64,000 nucleotides of DNA, from positions 42,232 to 106,231 of the forward strand of contig NZ_CALXYQ010000006.1 in NCBI RefSeq assembly GCF_944393015.1, in the 5' to 3' direction. This DNA comes from an uncultured Brachyspira sp. (GTDB taxonomy: Bacteria; Spirochaetota; Brachyspiria; Brachyspirales; Brachyspiraceae). Below the pieces are notes generated by a model, which did no database searches, had not been told where the DNA came from, and saw only the letters and a list, made by a program, of their open reading frames with translations. A program made the translations under genes and the position numbers. The first letter of the stretch is position 1, and every line of letters begins with the position of its first letter. This document shows positions 37,961 through 47,317 of the stretch, piece after piece.

Positions 37961-38291
37961 TCTATACTGAAATGATTTTAGTTTGCAAAAAAAACATTTT
38001 AAATTTAGGTATTTGTGGGGACTATCCCCACCGCTATGCGTACTTCGTAACACCCCACTTCTTTTGAGACCGAAGGAAGTACCTTAGGTATGCCCCAAAG
38101 AAGCTATATCCTTGATAAACTCGGATACGCTTTGCGAAAGGCTATATTGGGTTTTAATTTAATAAATTATATTACATGTAAAATATTTTTAGTATGATTT
38201 AGTACTAATTTTACATTTGCACTTTTTGCAACTTTTTGCGGCGGGAAAAAGTTGACTAAAAAATGACAAACTTAAAAATTTTCAGTATATA
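37961..38291. repeat. Dispersed intergenic repeat with outward promoter ends, copy F
   Basis: About 331 bp between the two sulfatase genes. Right end: ATGACA 38263-38268, 17-bp spacer, TATATA 38286-38291, reading into the second sulfatase. Left end read leftward: TTGCAA 37988-37983, 16-bp spacer, TATAGA. The interior has the CAACTTTTT/AAAAAGTTG hairpin around GCGGCGGG and a longer middle block with parts shared with copies B and C. Confidence 0.85.
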
Positions 38292-38328
38292 TAAAAAATA
38301 CGGAATTGTAAGGAGAATAAAATGGTAT

Positions 38329-40710
38329 ATGAGAAAAAATAATAATAATTTAAAAAAAGGTTTTTGTATAGGATCATCTGTACTCATGGCAGCATCTGCA
38401 GTATCCTGTTCAACTGAAAATAAGAATCAATCAGAGAAGCCTAATATAGTTTATATAGTATTAGATGATATGGGATTCGGTGATTTAGGCTGCTACGGAT
38501 CAAGTATATCTACACCAAATATTGATGCTTTAGCTCAAAATGGTATAAGGTATGTTAATTATTTTACTTCTCCATTAAGTTCTCCAAGTAGAGCGTCACT
38601 TCTTACAGGCTGTGAAGCTAATAAGGTTGGAATGGGAGCGGTAAGTCAGGTTGATTTCGGAGATTTAGCACCTAATATGGCAGGAAGAATAAAGCCGGAA
38701 CATGCTCCTATTACTCATACATTAAAAGCAAACGGATATAATACTTATGCTATAGGTAAATGGCATTTAGGGCCTTATGATGAGTTTACACCGGATGGAG
38801 ATAAATATCATTGGCCTTCAGGAAAGGGTTTCGATAAGAATTATAATTTTATAGCAGGACAGGCTAATCAATTTCAGCCGGGCGGTATTATAGAAGGCGA
38901 TGAGTTTATAGTTCCTGATACTTCAGATCCTAATTATCATTTGAGTAAAGATATAGTTGATAGAACATTAAAATATATTGATGAATCTAAAAATAAACCT
39001 TTCTTTGCTTATGTGGCATTCGGTGCTATGCATGGCCCTTTCAATGTTGCTAAAAAATATATAGACAAATATAAAGGCAAATTTGATCATGGATGGGACG
39101 TTGAAAGAGAAAAAATATTTGAAAGACAAAAAGAGTTGGGAATAATGCCAGCTGATGCAGTGTTATCAGAAAGAAATGATGAAGTACCTGCTTGGGATAG
39201 TTTAACAGAAAAAGAAAAAGCAGTTGCTATAAGACATATGGAAACTTATGCAGGGTTTTTAGAGCATACTGATGAACAAATAGGACGCTTAATTTCAGAA
39301 ATGAAAAAAAGAGGCGTATACGATAATACTATCTTTATAGTAGTTTCAGATAATGGAGCTAATTATAATGGAGGAAGAACAGGAAGTTTAATGGCTCATG
39401 CTAATGAAAATTTATATGTTCATGATATAGATACTCAATATGATTTGATAGATGAGTTTGGAAGTGCTGTATACGGAACAGAATATAATAGCGGTTGGGC
39501 TAATGTTTCAAATACACCATTAAGATATTTCAAAACTAAAGCACATTATGGTGGAGTTAAAACTTTCTGTATAGCTTCTTGGGCTAATGGCATAGCTGAT
39601 AAAGGCAGAATATCAAAAGAGATGATAGCAGTATTTGATATTTCCCCTACTATGCTTGATGTATTAGGTTTTGATCCTCTAAGTCAAGTTAATGGTGTTA
39701 AACAGGAAAAGATGCAGGGTATATCATTTAAAGAAAGTTTTGAAAGTTCTGAACCTATGACTAATCCTAGAAAAGAAATAGCTTTAATGATGATGCTTGA
39801 CAGAACTTATGCAGACGGAAGCGGATACATTATAGTAACTAATCCTAAAACTCAGGAATGGGAACTTTATGATATAAATAATGATCCTACTCAGATGAAG
39901 AATTTAGCTTCTTCTATGCCTGATAAGGTAAAAGAAATGGCTTCAAAATATGAAGAAACTGTAAAAAGAGATTTTAACGGAGCACAAAATTTATTAATTG
40001 ATTTTGCTCATAGGGTAGACAGTAAAATATTAATAGAGCGTTACGGACAATTAGCAAAAGATGTACTTACTTCTATGCAGACTGGTAAAGCAGTTTCAAA
40101 AGATGCAGAAGAATATATGAGATTGTATAGATTCTTTAGTTTTGTTCCTAAAGGTATAGGATATGCTGGTGTAGGTTCAGTTTGGTATAGACCTCCTTCA
40201 TCAAAATTGAGAGCAACAAACTATACATACAAAAAAGAAGACGGATATTTCTTCTCATTATCAGCAGCACATACAGGATCAGTTTCTCATAAAATAAATG
40301 TTGATGTAGAAGTTCCTAATAAAGCTTCCGGAGTTATATATGCAAACGGTGGTTTAGACGGCGGTTATGTATTGTATGTAAATGATGATGGTAATTTAGT
40401 ATATGAATACAATCATTTAGGAGAAAGACAAAAAGTTATATCTCCTTCAAAACTTGAATCTGGAAAGCATAATATAGTTATGGATTATAAAAAAGATGAT
40501 GTAAACAACGGAGTCATTGATATGATTATAGACGGAAATGTTGTTGCTTCTTCAGATATAAATACTTTGCCTATAATGATTTCTTATGACTATTTCAGTA
40601 TAGGGGAAGATGTAGGCTCTAAAGTGAGTTTGTATTATAAAGATAATTATGCATTCAATGGGAATGTAGAAGAAGTTCATATAAATTTAGGAGATGATTT
40701 ACTTAAATAA
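38329..40710 (+). CDS. Ser-type sulfatase, lipoprotein (intact copy)
   Basis: I place the start at ATG 38329 (AGGAG 13 nt upstream, the same spacing as the first sulfatase), giving 793 residues. The leader ends in the lipobox ASAVSC (Cys about 27). The sulfatase fold shows VYIVLDDMGFGDLGCYG, the active site PLSSPSRASLLTGCE (Ser converted to formylglycine), GKWHLGPYDE and FIVVSDNGANYNGG. A C-terminal domain of about 150 residues is beta-rich (FFSLSAAHTGSVSHKINVDV). It probably removes sulfate from host mucin or glycosaminoglycan sugars at the cell surface. It needs the maturase downstream, which is frameshifted here. The promoter is probably the right end of repeat copy F. Confidence 0.9.
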   Translation: MRKNNNNLKKGFCIGSSVLMAASAVSCSTENKNQSEKPNIVYIVLDDMGFGDLGCYGSSISTPNIDALAQNGIRYVNYFTSPLSSPSRASLLTGCEANKVGMGAVSQVDFGDLAPNMAGRIKPEHAPITHTLKANGYNTYAIGKWHLGPYDEFTPDGDKYHWPSGKGFDKNYNFIAGQANQFQPGGIIEGDEFIVPDTSDPNYHLSKDIVDRTLKYIDESKNKPFFAYVAFGAMHGPFNVAKKYIDKYKGKFDHGWDVEREKIFERQKELGIMPADAVLSERNDEVPAWDSLTEKEKAVAIRHMETYAGFLEHTDEQIGRLISEMKKRGVYDNTIFIVVSDNGANYNGGRTGSLMAHANENLYVHDIDTQYDLIDEFGSAVYGTEYNSGWANVSNTPLRYFKTKAHYGGVKTFCIASWANGIADKGRISKEMIAVFDISPTMLDVLGFDPLSQVNGVKQEKMQGISFKESFESSEPMTNPRKEIALMMMLDRTYADGSGYIIVTNPKTQEWELYDINNDPTQMKNLASSMPDKVKEMASKYEETVKRDFNGAQNLLIDFAHRVDSKILIERYGQLAKDVLTSMQTGKAVSKDAEEYMRLYRFFSFVPKGIGYAGVGSVWYRPPSSKLRATNYTYKKEDGYFFSLSAAHTGSVSHKINVDVEVPNKASGVIYANGGLDGGYVLYVNDDGNLVYEYNHLGERQKVISPSKLESGKHNIVMDYKKDDVNNGVIDMIIDGNVVASSDINTLPIMISYDYFSIGEDVGSKVSLYYKDNYAFNGNVEEVHINLGDDLLK

Positions 40711-40732
40711 TTAATACTCTAATTTTTGTTTT

Positions 40733-40850
40733 TAAGGGGGGATAATTATTCCCTCTTAAATACATACTTAAATTTGATATATTAAAATTTTTTTTATTTT
40801 TTATTTTCCCCTAAAACCGCATGCTGTTAAATCGTGTGCGGATTTTATTT
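40733..40850 (+). terminator. Two hairpins between the sulfatase and maturase genes
   Basis: The first hairpin (about 40731-40760) pairs TTTAAGGGGG with CCCTCTTAAA. The second (40817-40841) pairs CCGCATG with TGTGCGG and is followed by ATTTTATTTTTT. The second is a plausible rho-independent terminator, implying weak or separate expression of the maturase gene. Confidence 0.65.
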
Positions 40851-40877
40851 TTTTATTTATCATAAAAGGAGAATTAT

Positions 40878-42109
40878 ATGAATAAAGGTTATCATTTAAT
40901 GGCTAAGCCTTTCGGCCCTATATGTAATATAAAATGCGAATATTGTTTTTATTTAGAGAAAAAGTCATTATTTCAAAATACTGAAAAATATAAAATGTCT
41001 TATGAAGTGTTGGAAAATTATATAAAAAAATATATAGAAACTCAGGACATACCGGAAATAAATTTTGTGTGGCAGGGAGGGGAGCCTACTCTTGCTTCTT
41101 TGGATTTTTATAAAGATGTTGTAAAACTTCAGAAAAAATATGCAGGCAATAAAAACATTACTAATTCATTACAGACTAACGGACTTTTAATAGACGATGA
41201 TTGGTGTAAATTCTTAAAAGAAAATAATTTTCTTGTTGGTTTAAGTTTAGATGGTAATAAAGATATTCATAATAAATACAGAAAAGATATTTTTGGAAAT
41301 GGTACTTTTGACAGAGTTTTTAATTCTTTGAAAATGCTTCAGGATTATAATATAGATTTTAATGTTTTAGCTTCTGTTAGCAGATACTCTTCTCAATATC
41401 CTTTGGAAATATATAATTTCTTCAAAGAAAATAAAATCAAATATATACAGTTTTCTCCTATAGTAGAAAGACTTCCAGATGAAGAAGCTAAAAAACTTTC
41501 TCTAACTCATTCTATACCTAACAGCAATTCAAATGAAAAAGTTACTGATTATTCTGCAGAGCCTGAGAGTTACGGAGATTTTTTAATATCTATTTTTGAT
41601 GAATGGGTTAAAAAAGATGTTGGTGAAATATTTGTTATGAACTTTGAATGGGCTTTAACTTCTTGGCTTGGCTTAGATAGTACTATATGTTTATTTGGAA
41701 AAGAATGCAGCGGCTGTACTGTAGTTGAGCATAATGGTGACATTTACAGCTGCGATCATTATGTTTATCCTGATTACAAAATAGGTAACATAATAACAGA
41801 TAATCCTAGAAGTATAATTGATTCAGATAAGCAAAAATCTTTCGGACTTAAAAAATCCGATTTGCCTAAAACTGTTTAAGATGCGATGCTTTATTTGCAT
41901 GCCGAGGTGAATGTCCTAAAAACAGATTCGATAAATTTTATGATGGTGAAGAAGGAAAAAATTATTTATGTGAAGGATACAAAAAATATTTTTATCATAT
42001 TCACCCTTATATGAAAGCTATGAGAGAGCTTTTAGAAAATAATATAGATATTAGAGAGATTATGAGAATAAAGGAAAGCCCTATTGTAGTGGTGAAAAAG
42101 AATAATTAA
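40878..42109 (+). pseudogene. Anaerobic sulfatase-maturating enzyme (radical SAM/SPASM), frameshifted
   Basis: The N-terminal 333 codons (to TAA 41877-41879) encode a radical SAM enzyme: AKPFGPICNIKCEYCFYLEK (C-x3-C-x2-C), VWQGGEPTLA, SLQTNGLLI, and the first SPASM cysteines around LFGKECSGCTVVEHNG and CDHYV. The normal continuation is in the next frame to TAA 42107-42109: RCDALFACRGECPKNRF then YLCEGYKKYF. Restoring one T in ACTGTT (41871-41876) rejoins the frames and also gives the expected Cys of LPKTCLRCD. The break removes the last cluster cysteines, so the encoded enzyme should be inactive. This enzyme converts the sulfatase Ser to formylglycine. Confidence 0.88.
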
Positions 42110-42196
42110 ATTTTATTATTTGTTAGGCTTTACCATTATATAGAGAATTATCAACTTTTTTCAGTACTAGTCAAAGTTTTTATCCTTCGGATACAT

Positions 42197-42370
42197 TATA
42201 CTAAAAATGCAATTGATAGAACTTTATATTTATTAAATGTGGGCTTTATCAAATGCAGTCTTTTTGGTTCTTTTGGTCACAAAAAGAACTGGGGGTGTGG
42301 GGGCTAGTCCCCACAAAAAACTAAATTTAAAATTATGTTTTTTGACAAAATATAGTTGTTTAGGTATATA
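42197..42370. repeat. Dispersed intergenic repeat, shortened copy G
   Basis: About 174 bp. Right end intact: TTGACA 42342-42347, 17-bp spacer, TATATA 42365-42370, reading toward the S58 peptidase gene. The left end (TATACTAAAAATGC at 42197) is worn. The interior has GTTCTTTTGGTCACAAAAAGAAC-type and G/C hairpins. Weaker related sequence may extend back to about 42150. Confidence 0.75.
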
Positions 42371-42548
42371 TTAATTTGGCTTTATTAATCTTATAAGTAT
42401 TTTATAAAAAAGCATTTAAATTTTTTTATTAACTTATATAAGTCCCCCACCCGCACCTTATTTTCTAATATGCATATTATAAAAAATAGTTTGCATTTCT
42501 TTTTATTTTGTTTTATAAATATAATAACAAATAAATTAGGATAAGATT

Positions 42549-43538
42549 ATGAAAGAGATAAAAATCACAGATATAGAAAATATAAAAATAGGCAATGCTG
42601 AAAACAAGGAAGCCGCAACAGGCTGTACAGTTATAATATGCGAAAGAGGTGCAGTTATAGGTTTAGATGTTAGGGGAGGGGGACCAGCTTCAAGAGAAAG
42701 CGAACTTACAAAGGCACAGGCTTCTACTGATGTAGTTCATGCAGTACTTCTTAGCGGAGGAAGTGCATTCGGACTCGATGCTTCAGGCGGAGTTATGAAA
42801 TATTTAGAGGAGAGAAATATCGGTTTTGATGTTGGTATTACAAAGGTTCCTTTAGTATGTCAGTCTTGTATATTCGATTTAAGAATTGGAGATTATAAAG
42901 TTCGTCCTGATATTAATATGGGTTATGAAGCTTGTGTTAATGCTCAAAATAATAATCCTAAAATGGGTAATTATGGAGCAGGTACAGGGGCAAGTGTAGG
43001 AAAGATACTAGGTGCTGATTATGCTATGAAGTCTGGACTTGGTTTCTACGCTGTACAAATCGATGATGTAAAGATTGGGGCAGTAGTTTCTGTTAATGCT
43101 TTCGGTGATGTGTATGATTATGACAGCGGTAAAATGATTGCAGGGCTTCTTAATGAAAATAAAAATGGATTTAGAAGTTCAGAAGAAGAATTAATAAAAA
43201 TCACACAAAATAATAATTTATCTTTTACTTCTAATGCTTCAAATACAAAAGAAAATACGACAATAGGAGCTATTATAACAAATGCTAAATTTACAAAATC
43301 TCAAATGGGCAAAATAGCTTCAATGGCTCATAATGGATTTGCAAGGGCTATAAAACCTGTTCATACCACATTAGACGGAGACAGTATTTATGCTATGAGT
43401 GTGGGTGATGTTAATGCTAATTTGGATGCAGTAGGTACGATAGCTGCTATTGTAATGGGTAAGGCTATAAATAATGCTGTTAGAAATGCTGAAACTTCTC
43501 ATGGTTTTAAATGCCATAATGATATAATGAAAAATTAA
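42549..43538 (+). CDS. P1/S58-family peptidase (DmpA-like)
   Basis: The 329-residue protein matches the S58 self-processing amidohydrolase family. It has TGCTVIICERGAVIGLDVRG, LLSGGSAFGLDASGGVMKYL, the glycine-rich NYGAGTGASVGKI and GLGFYAVQIDDVKIGAVVSV. The likely autocleavage site is ENTTIGAIITNAKF near residue 240, with Thr as the new N-terminal nucleophile. DmpA-type members are aminopeptidases, so the natural substrate is unclear. No signal peptide. It is a single-gene unit with its own terminator. Repeat copy G lies upstream with its promoter pointing this way, about 180 nt from the ATG. Confidence 0.9.
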   Translation: MKEIKITDIENIKIGNAENKEAATGCTVIICERGAVIGLDVRGGGPASRESELTKAQASTDVVHAVLLSGGSAFGLDASGGVMKYLEERNIGFDVGITKVPLVCQSCIFDLRIGDYKVRPDINMGYEACVNAQNNNPKMGNYGAGTGASVGKILGADYAMKSGLGFYAVQIDDVKIGAVVSVNAFGDVYDYDSGKMIAGLLNENKNGFRSSEEELIKITQNNNLSFTSNASNTKENTTIGAIITNAKFTKSQMGKIASMAHNGFARAIKPVHTTLDGDSIYAMSVGDVNANLDAVGTIAAIVMGKAINNAVRNAETSHGFKCHNDIMKN

Positions 43539-43569
43539 TTCCTATTAAAATATTGTTTTTATAAAAATA

Positions 43570-43608
43570 AACTAGAAGTACTGATTAAATATGTACTTCT
43601 AGTTTTTT
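43570..43608 (+). terminator. Terminator of the S58 peptidase gene
   Basis: A perfect 12-bp stem (43570-43581 with 43593-43604) has an 11-nt loop and is followed by a run of T. Confidence 0.88.
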
Positions 43609-43700
43609 ATTTTTTTATAAAAGAATATATTTTTGTGTTGGTAGGCTTAAATAAATTAATAAAAAATTTAAATGATTTTATTTTTTTAAGAATATATAAA

Positions 43701-44419
43701 TTAATCTACTTGTTTAGTTTTTGCTATTACAATTTCTCTTACACATATATCCTGAGGCATATTATAGGCAAACTCTATACAATTAACAACATCAGAAGCA
43801 TTAAGTCCATTTCCTATACTTTTTTTCCACTCAATATAATCAGATTTTATATTTTCATCTGTAGTATGACTTAAAAGATTAGTTTCTACTACTCCAGGAG
43901 CTATAACTATTATTCTTACATTTTTATCAGCAACTTCTTCTCTTATACTTTCTGTAATAGCATGTACGGCAAATTTACTTCCGCAGTATATTCCATGATT
44001 TGTGAAAGTTTTTCTTCCAGCTATTGAACTTATATTAATAATAGTTCCTTCATTTCTTTTTATCATATCAGGAAGTATAACATTTGTAGTTGTAAGTATG
44101 CCATTAACATTTACATCAATCATGTTTTTCCATTCTTCATAACTTTGTTTATCTATATTTCCTAATAGCATAACTCCAGCACAATTTATAAGTAAATCGG
44201 TTTTACCATACTTCTCTTCAGCTATTTTTACTGCATTTTTTATTTCTTCTAAATTTGTAACATCAGCAGAAACGCTTATAGAATTTTTAAATTTAGTTTT
44301 TCCATTATTTCTTTTCTTCTTGATATTAATAGAGTAGGGTATCCATTTTCAGAAAATTTTTTAGCAGTTTCCATTCCTATGCCTGAACTTGCTCCTGTAA
44401 TTACAACTAATTTTTTCAT
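43701..44419 (-). pseudogene. Short-chain dehydrogenase/reductase, frameshifted
   Basis: From ATG 44419 the frame encodes KKLVVITGASSGIGMETAKK (the cofactor-binding TGxxxGIG) and LLISRRKEIMEKL. It then meets a stop near 44290. The rest of the protein is in another frame: ISVSADVTNLEEIKNAV, LLINCAGVM, then ISSIAGRKTF, GIYCGSKFAVHAI (the YxxxK site) and ending at 43701. A small indel around 44285-44310 explains the break. Unbroken it would be about 240 residues, an ordinary classical SDR. It is divergent from an HxlR regulator, a common pairing for redox-responsive oxidoreductases. Confidence 0.82.
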
Positions 44420-44556
44420 TGTAAAAAACTCCTTTATAAAAATAATTTATGATTTATAATACAGTATAGATAGAGTAAAACAAGAACGGAAATATTTGTT
44501 ATTAAGTAACATGCATTTCACTGCATTATTAATTTTTATTGAAGGAAATAATATTT

Positions 44557-44913
44557 ATGAAAAAAATTAAAGTATCATCAGAAATAGGTGTTACACTTTA
44601 TATGATAGGCGGTAAATATAAGCCAATAATACTTAATTATCTTATAGAAAATAAAACAAAAAGATTTAATGAGATGATGCGTTATATGAAGCCTATATCT
44701 CAAAGAACATTAACTAATCAGCTTAGAGAGTTGGAAGAAGACGGACTTATAAGCAGAAAAATATATGCAGAAGTTCCTCCCAAGGTAGAATATTCAATAA
44801 CTAAGAAAGGCAAATCATTATATAAAATATTAGAAGCTATGTGTGAATGGGGAGATAAAAATATTGATGAGAGATTTGAAATTACTAATCCGCAATGTTT
44901 AGAAGATGATTAA
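44557..44913 (+). CDS. HxlR-family transcriptional regulator
   Basis: The chosen start, ATG 44557 (AAGGAA upstream), gives 118 residues. The winged helix shows the HxlR signature: GGKYKPIILNYLIENKTKRF, NEMMRYMKPISQRTLTNQLR, then EEDGLISRKIYAEVPPKVEY and SITKKGKSL. Some HxlR relatives sense aldehydes, quinones or oxidants via cysteine, but here the first Cys is near the end (CEWGD), so that mode is unlikely. It is divergent from the broken SDR gene with about 140 nt between them, so it probably regulated that gene. Confidence 0.9.
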   Translation: MKKIKVSSEIGVTLYMIGGKYKPIILNYLIENKTKRFNEMMRYMKPISQRTLTNQLRELEEDGLISRKIYAEVPPKVEYSITKKGKSLYKILEAMCEWGDKNIDERFEITNPQCLEDD

Positions 44914-45074
44914 TATAATAACTTTTAGTATTAATTTAAATAACCTAGCCATTTAAAATTTTATGTTTAAGTTTGTATATGCATTTTCATTTTTTTGTTT
45001 GAAATTGAAAAAGAAATGCAACAAAAGTTTTTATTAGTTTTATTGATTTTATTAGAAAATAAGTTAATAAATAA

Positions 45075-45110
45075 AAATGCCGCAGCATAATAAATATACT
45101 AACGGCATTT
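45075..45110 (-). terminator. Terminator of ftsH
   Basis: AAATGCCG at 45075-45082 pairs with CGGCATTT at 45103-45110. For minus-strand transcripts it is followed by TTATT. It lies 26 nt past the ftsH stop. Confidence 0.75.
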
Positions 45111-45135
45111 ATGATATTATCAGAAAAATATTTTT

Positions 45136-47247
45136 TTATTCTTCTGTTTTTTTCTTTCTAGTAGAAGAAGAAACTTTTTTAACACTTGATTTCTTTATAG
45201 ATTTAACTTCTTCTTTTTCGCTTTCAGCTTTATCAGATTTTTTAAGAGGTTTTATAGGTGTATTAAAAACTTCTTCCTTTACGCTTTTTACTTCACCTTC
45301 CTGATATGCTGAAGGGTCTTCAAGCTCATCAGTACCTCTTTTTGGGTCTTTACCAGCATAAACTAGCTTATCTTTGATTCTATCTAATTTTACTTCGCAT
45401 ATTCTTTCAATATCTTCTATGTCAAGAGATTCTTTTTCAAATAATTCTCTAGATAAAGATTCAAATTTATCAGCATTTTCAGCTATTAATTTTTTAGTTC
45501 TTTCATAAGCTCTCATGACGAATTTATGAACTTCTTCATCTATTTTCTGAGCAGTTTCTTCACTGTAATCTTTATGTCTAGCAATCTCTTTTCCTAAGAA
45601 AATAGGCTGTTCTTTCTGTCCGAATGAAATAGGGCCAAGTCTACTCATACCCCATTCACATACCATTCTTCTAGCAAGTTCAGTAACTCTTTCTATATCA
45701 TTTGAAGCACCTGTAGTTACAGAATCTTCTCCAAACTTGAATTCTTCAGCAACACGTCCTCCAAGAAGCAAAGACATTTCATCAACAGCTTTTTTTCTTT
45801 GAAGGGTATATCTTCCGTCAGAAGGCAAAGTCCAAGTAGCACCTAAACTTCTTCCTCTAGGAACAATAGTAACTTTGTGTAAAGCATCAGTATTTTGAAG
45901 AAGTACGGCCATTAAAGTGTGTCCTGCCTCATGATAAGCAGTATTTAATTTTTCTTTTTCACTGATTAGTATGCTTCTTCTTTCAGGTCCCATCATAACC
46001 TTATCGCGAGCCTCTTCAAAATCAGAAAGTTCTACTCTTGGTTTATCATTTCTAGCAGCAATTAAAGCAGCCTCATTAACCATATTGGCAATATCAGCAC
46101 CAGAAAAACCAGGAGTCGCTCTAGCTAAATGATACAAATCTATAGAAGGGTCATGCTGTATTTTAGCAACATGCACTTTAAATATTCCCTCTCTTCCTTT
46201 AACGTCAGGCAAATCAACAACAACCTGTCTGTCGAATCTTCCAGGACGAAGTAGGGCAGGGTCAAGTACATCAGGTCTGTTAGTAGCAGCAAATATTATG
46301 ATTCTAGTATCAGTATTGAAACCGTCCATTTCAACAAGCATTTGGTTTAATGTTTGTTCTCTTTCATCATGTCCGCCGCCGTATCCAGCGCCTCTAGTTC
46401 TACCAACAGCATCAAGCTCATCTATAAATATGATACAAGGAGCAGATCTTTTTCCTTGTTCAAATAAATCTCTTACTCTTGAAGCACCAACACCTACAAA
46501 CATTTCAACAAATTCAGAACCAGACATACTGAAGAAAGGCACATTAGCTTCACCAGCAACTGCCTTAGCAAGTAAAGTTTTACCAGTACCTGGAGGGCCT
46601 ACTAATAATACACCTTTAGGAATTTTAGCACCAAGTTTTGTGAATTTGCTTGCATCTTTTAAGAATTGTACAACTTCCTGTAATTCTTCTTTAGCTTCTT
46701 TACAGCCTTCAACATCTTTAAAAGTTACTTTTACATCTTCTTTAGTTAAAAGTCTTGCTCTGCTTTTTCCGAAACTCATAGCTCTGTTATTAGAGCCCTG
46801 TACCTGCCTGAACATAAAGAACCAAAGCAGAAATCCTATTAACAGTATAGGCAGTAAGTTTACGAGTATAAGACTTAAATAACTAGGTTTTTCAGCTTCT
46901 CCTCTAACTTTAACATTATTATCTATAAGCAAGTTAACGAATCCGCTTGCAGTAAATGGTATAAATGAGTAAAAGTTTATTTCTGTTATTTTACCATTAA
47001 CTGTTTCTATAGCTTTACCATTTCTGATATTCTGATCTACTATAGTAACTTCTTTAACAACTCCTTCTTTGACTTTCTGTACTACAGTTGAATAATCCCA
47101 TTCCTGAGCTTTCACCTGCGGTGTTTTTTGAAAGTACATTATAGCCATTACTACAACCATTGTAAGAAGAAGTATTATTATGATTTGATTTCCTCCGCCT
47201 CCGGATTGCGGCATAGATTGTCTTCTATTATTTTTTTTACTACTCAT
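45136..47247 (-). CDS. ftsH: ATP-dependent zinc metalloprotease FtsH
   Basis: The 703-residue membrane protease has a first membrane segment at about 21-38, a periplasmic domain to about 120 and a second membrane segment at about 122-146. The AAA domain follows with Walker A GPPGTGKT at 217-224, Walker [12 protein letters not shown], the pore motif [15 protein letters not shown] and arginine fingers in RPGRFDR. The zinc site is HEAGH, near residue 440. The C-terminal tail is rich in Lys, Ser and Glu. It degrades misfolded and regulatory membrane proteins. Start preceded by GGAG; single-gene unit with its own terminator. Confidence 0.97.
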   Translation of the reverse strand: MSSKKNNRRQSMPQSGGGGNQIIIILLLTMVVVMAIMYFQKTPQVKAQEWDYSTVVQKVKEGVVKEVTIVDQNIRNGKAIETVNGKITEINFYSFIPFTASGFVNLLIDNNVKVRGEAEKPSYLSLILVNLLPILLIGFLLWFFMFRQVQGSNNRAMSFGKSRARLLTKEDVKVTFKDVEGCKEAKEELQEVVQFLKDASKFTKLGAKIPKGVLLVGPPGTGKTLLAKAVAGEANVPFFSMSGSEFVEMFVGVGASRVRDLFEQGKRSAPCIIFIDELDAVGRTRGAGYGGGHDEREQTLNQMLVEMDGFNTDTRIIIFAATNRPDVLDPALLRPGRFDRQVVVDLPDVKGREGIFKVHVAKIQHDPSIDLYHLARATPGFSGADIANMVNEAALIAARNDKPRVELSDFEEARDKVMMGPERRSILISEKEKLNTAYHEAGHTLMAVLLQNTDALHKVTIVPRGRSLGATWTLPSDGRYTLQRKKAVDEMSLLLGGRVAEEFKFGEDSVTTGASNDIERVTELARRMVCEWGMSRLGPISFGQKEQPIFLGKEIARHKDYSEETAQKIDEEVHKFVMRAYERTKKLIAENADKFESLSRELFEKESLDIEDIERICEVKLDRIKDKLVYAGKDPKRGTDELEDPSAYQEGEVKSVKEEVFNTPIKPLKKSDKAESEKEEVKSIKKSSVKKVSSSTRKKKTEE

Positions 47248-47317
47248 GTATTCTCCAAACTTATTTTAACTTTATATATAAATAAATATTAATAAAATAT
47301 CAAATATTTACAAATTA

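Noticed and set aside
37631..38053. 140-codon open frame spanning the sulfatase end and repeat copy F on the minus strand
   Set aside because: Half is antisense to a clear sulfatase domain and half is repeat; no family resemblance.
46298..46882. 194-codon open frame antisense to ftsH
   Set aside because: It lies wholly within the strongly conserved ftsH AAA domain, has no ribosome site, and its composition is the mirror of ftsH codons.
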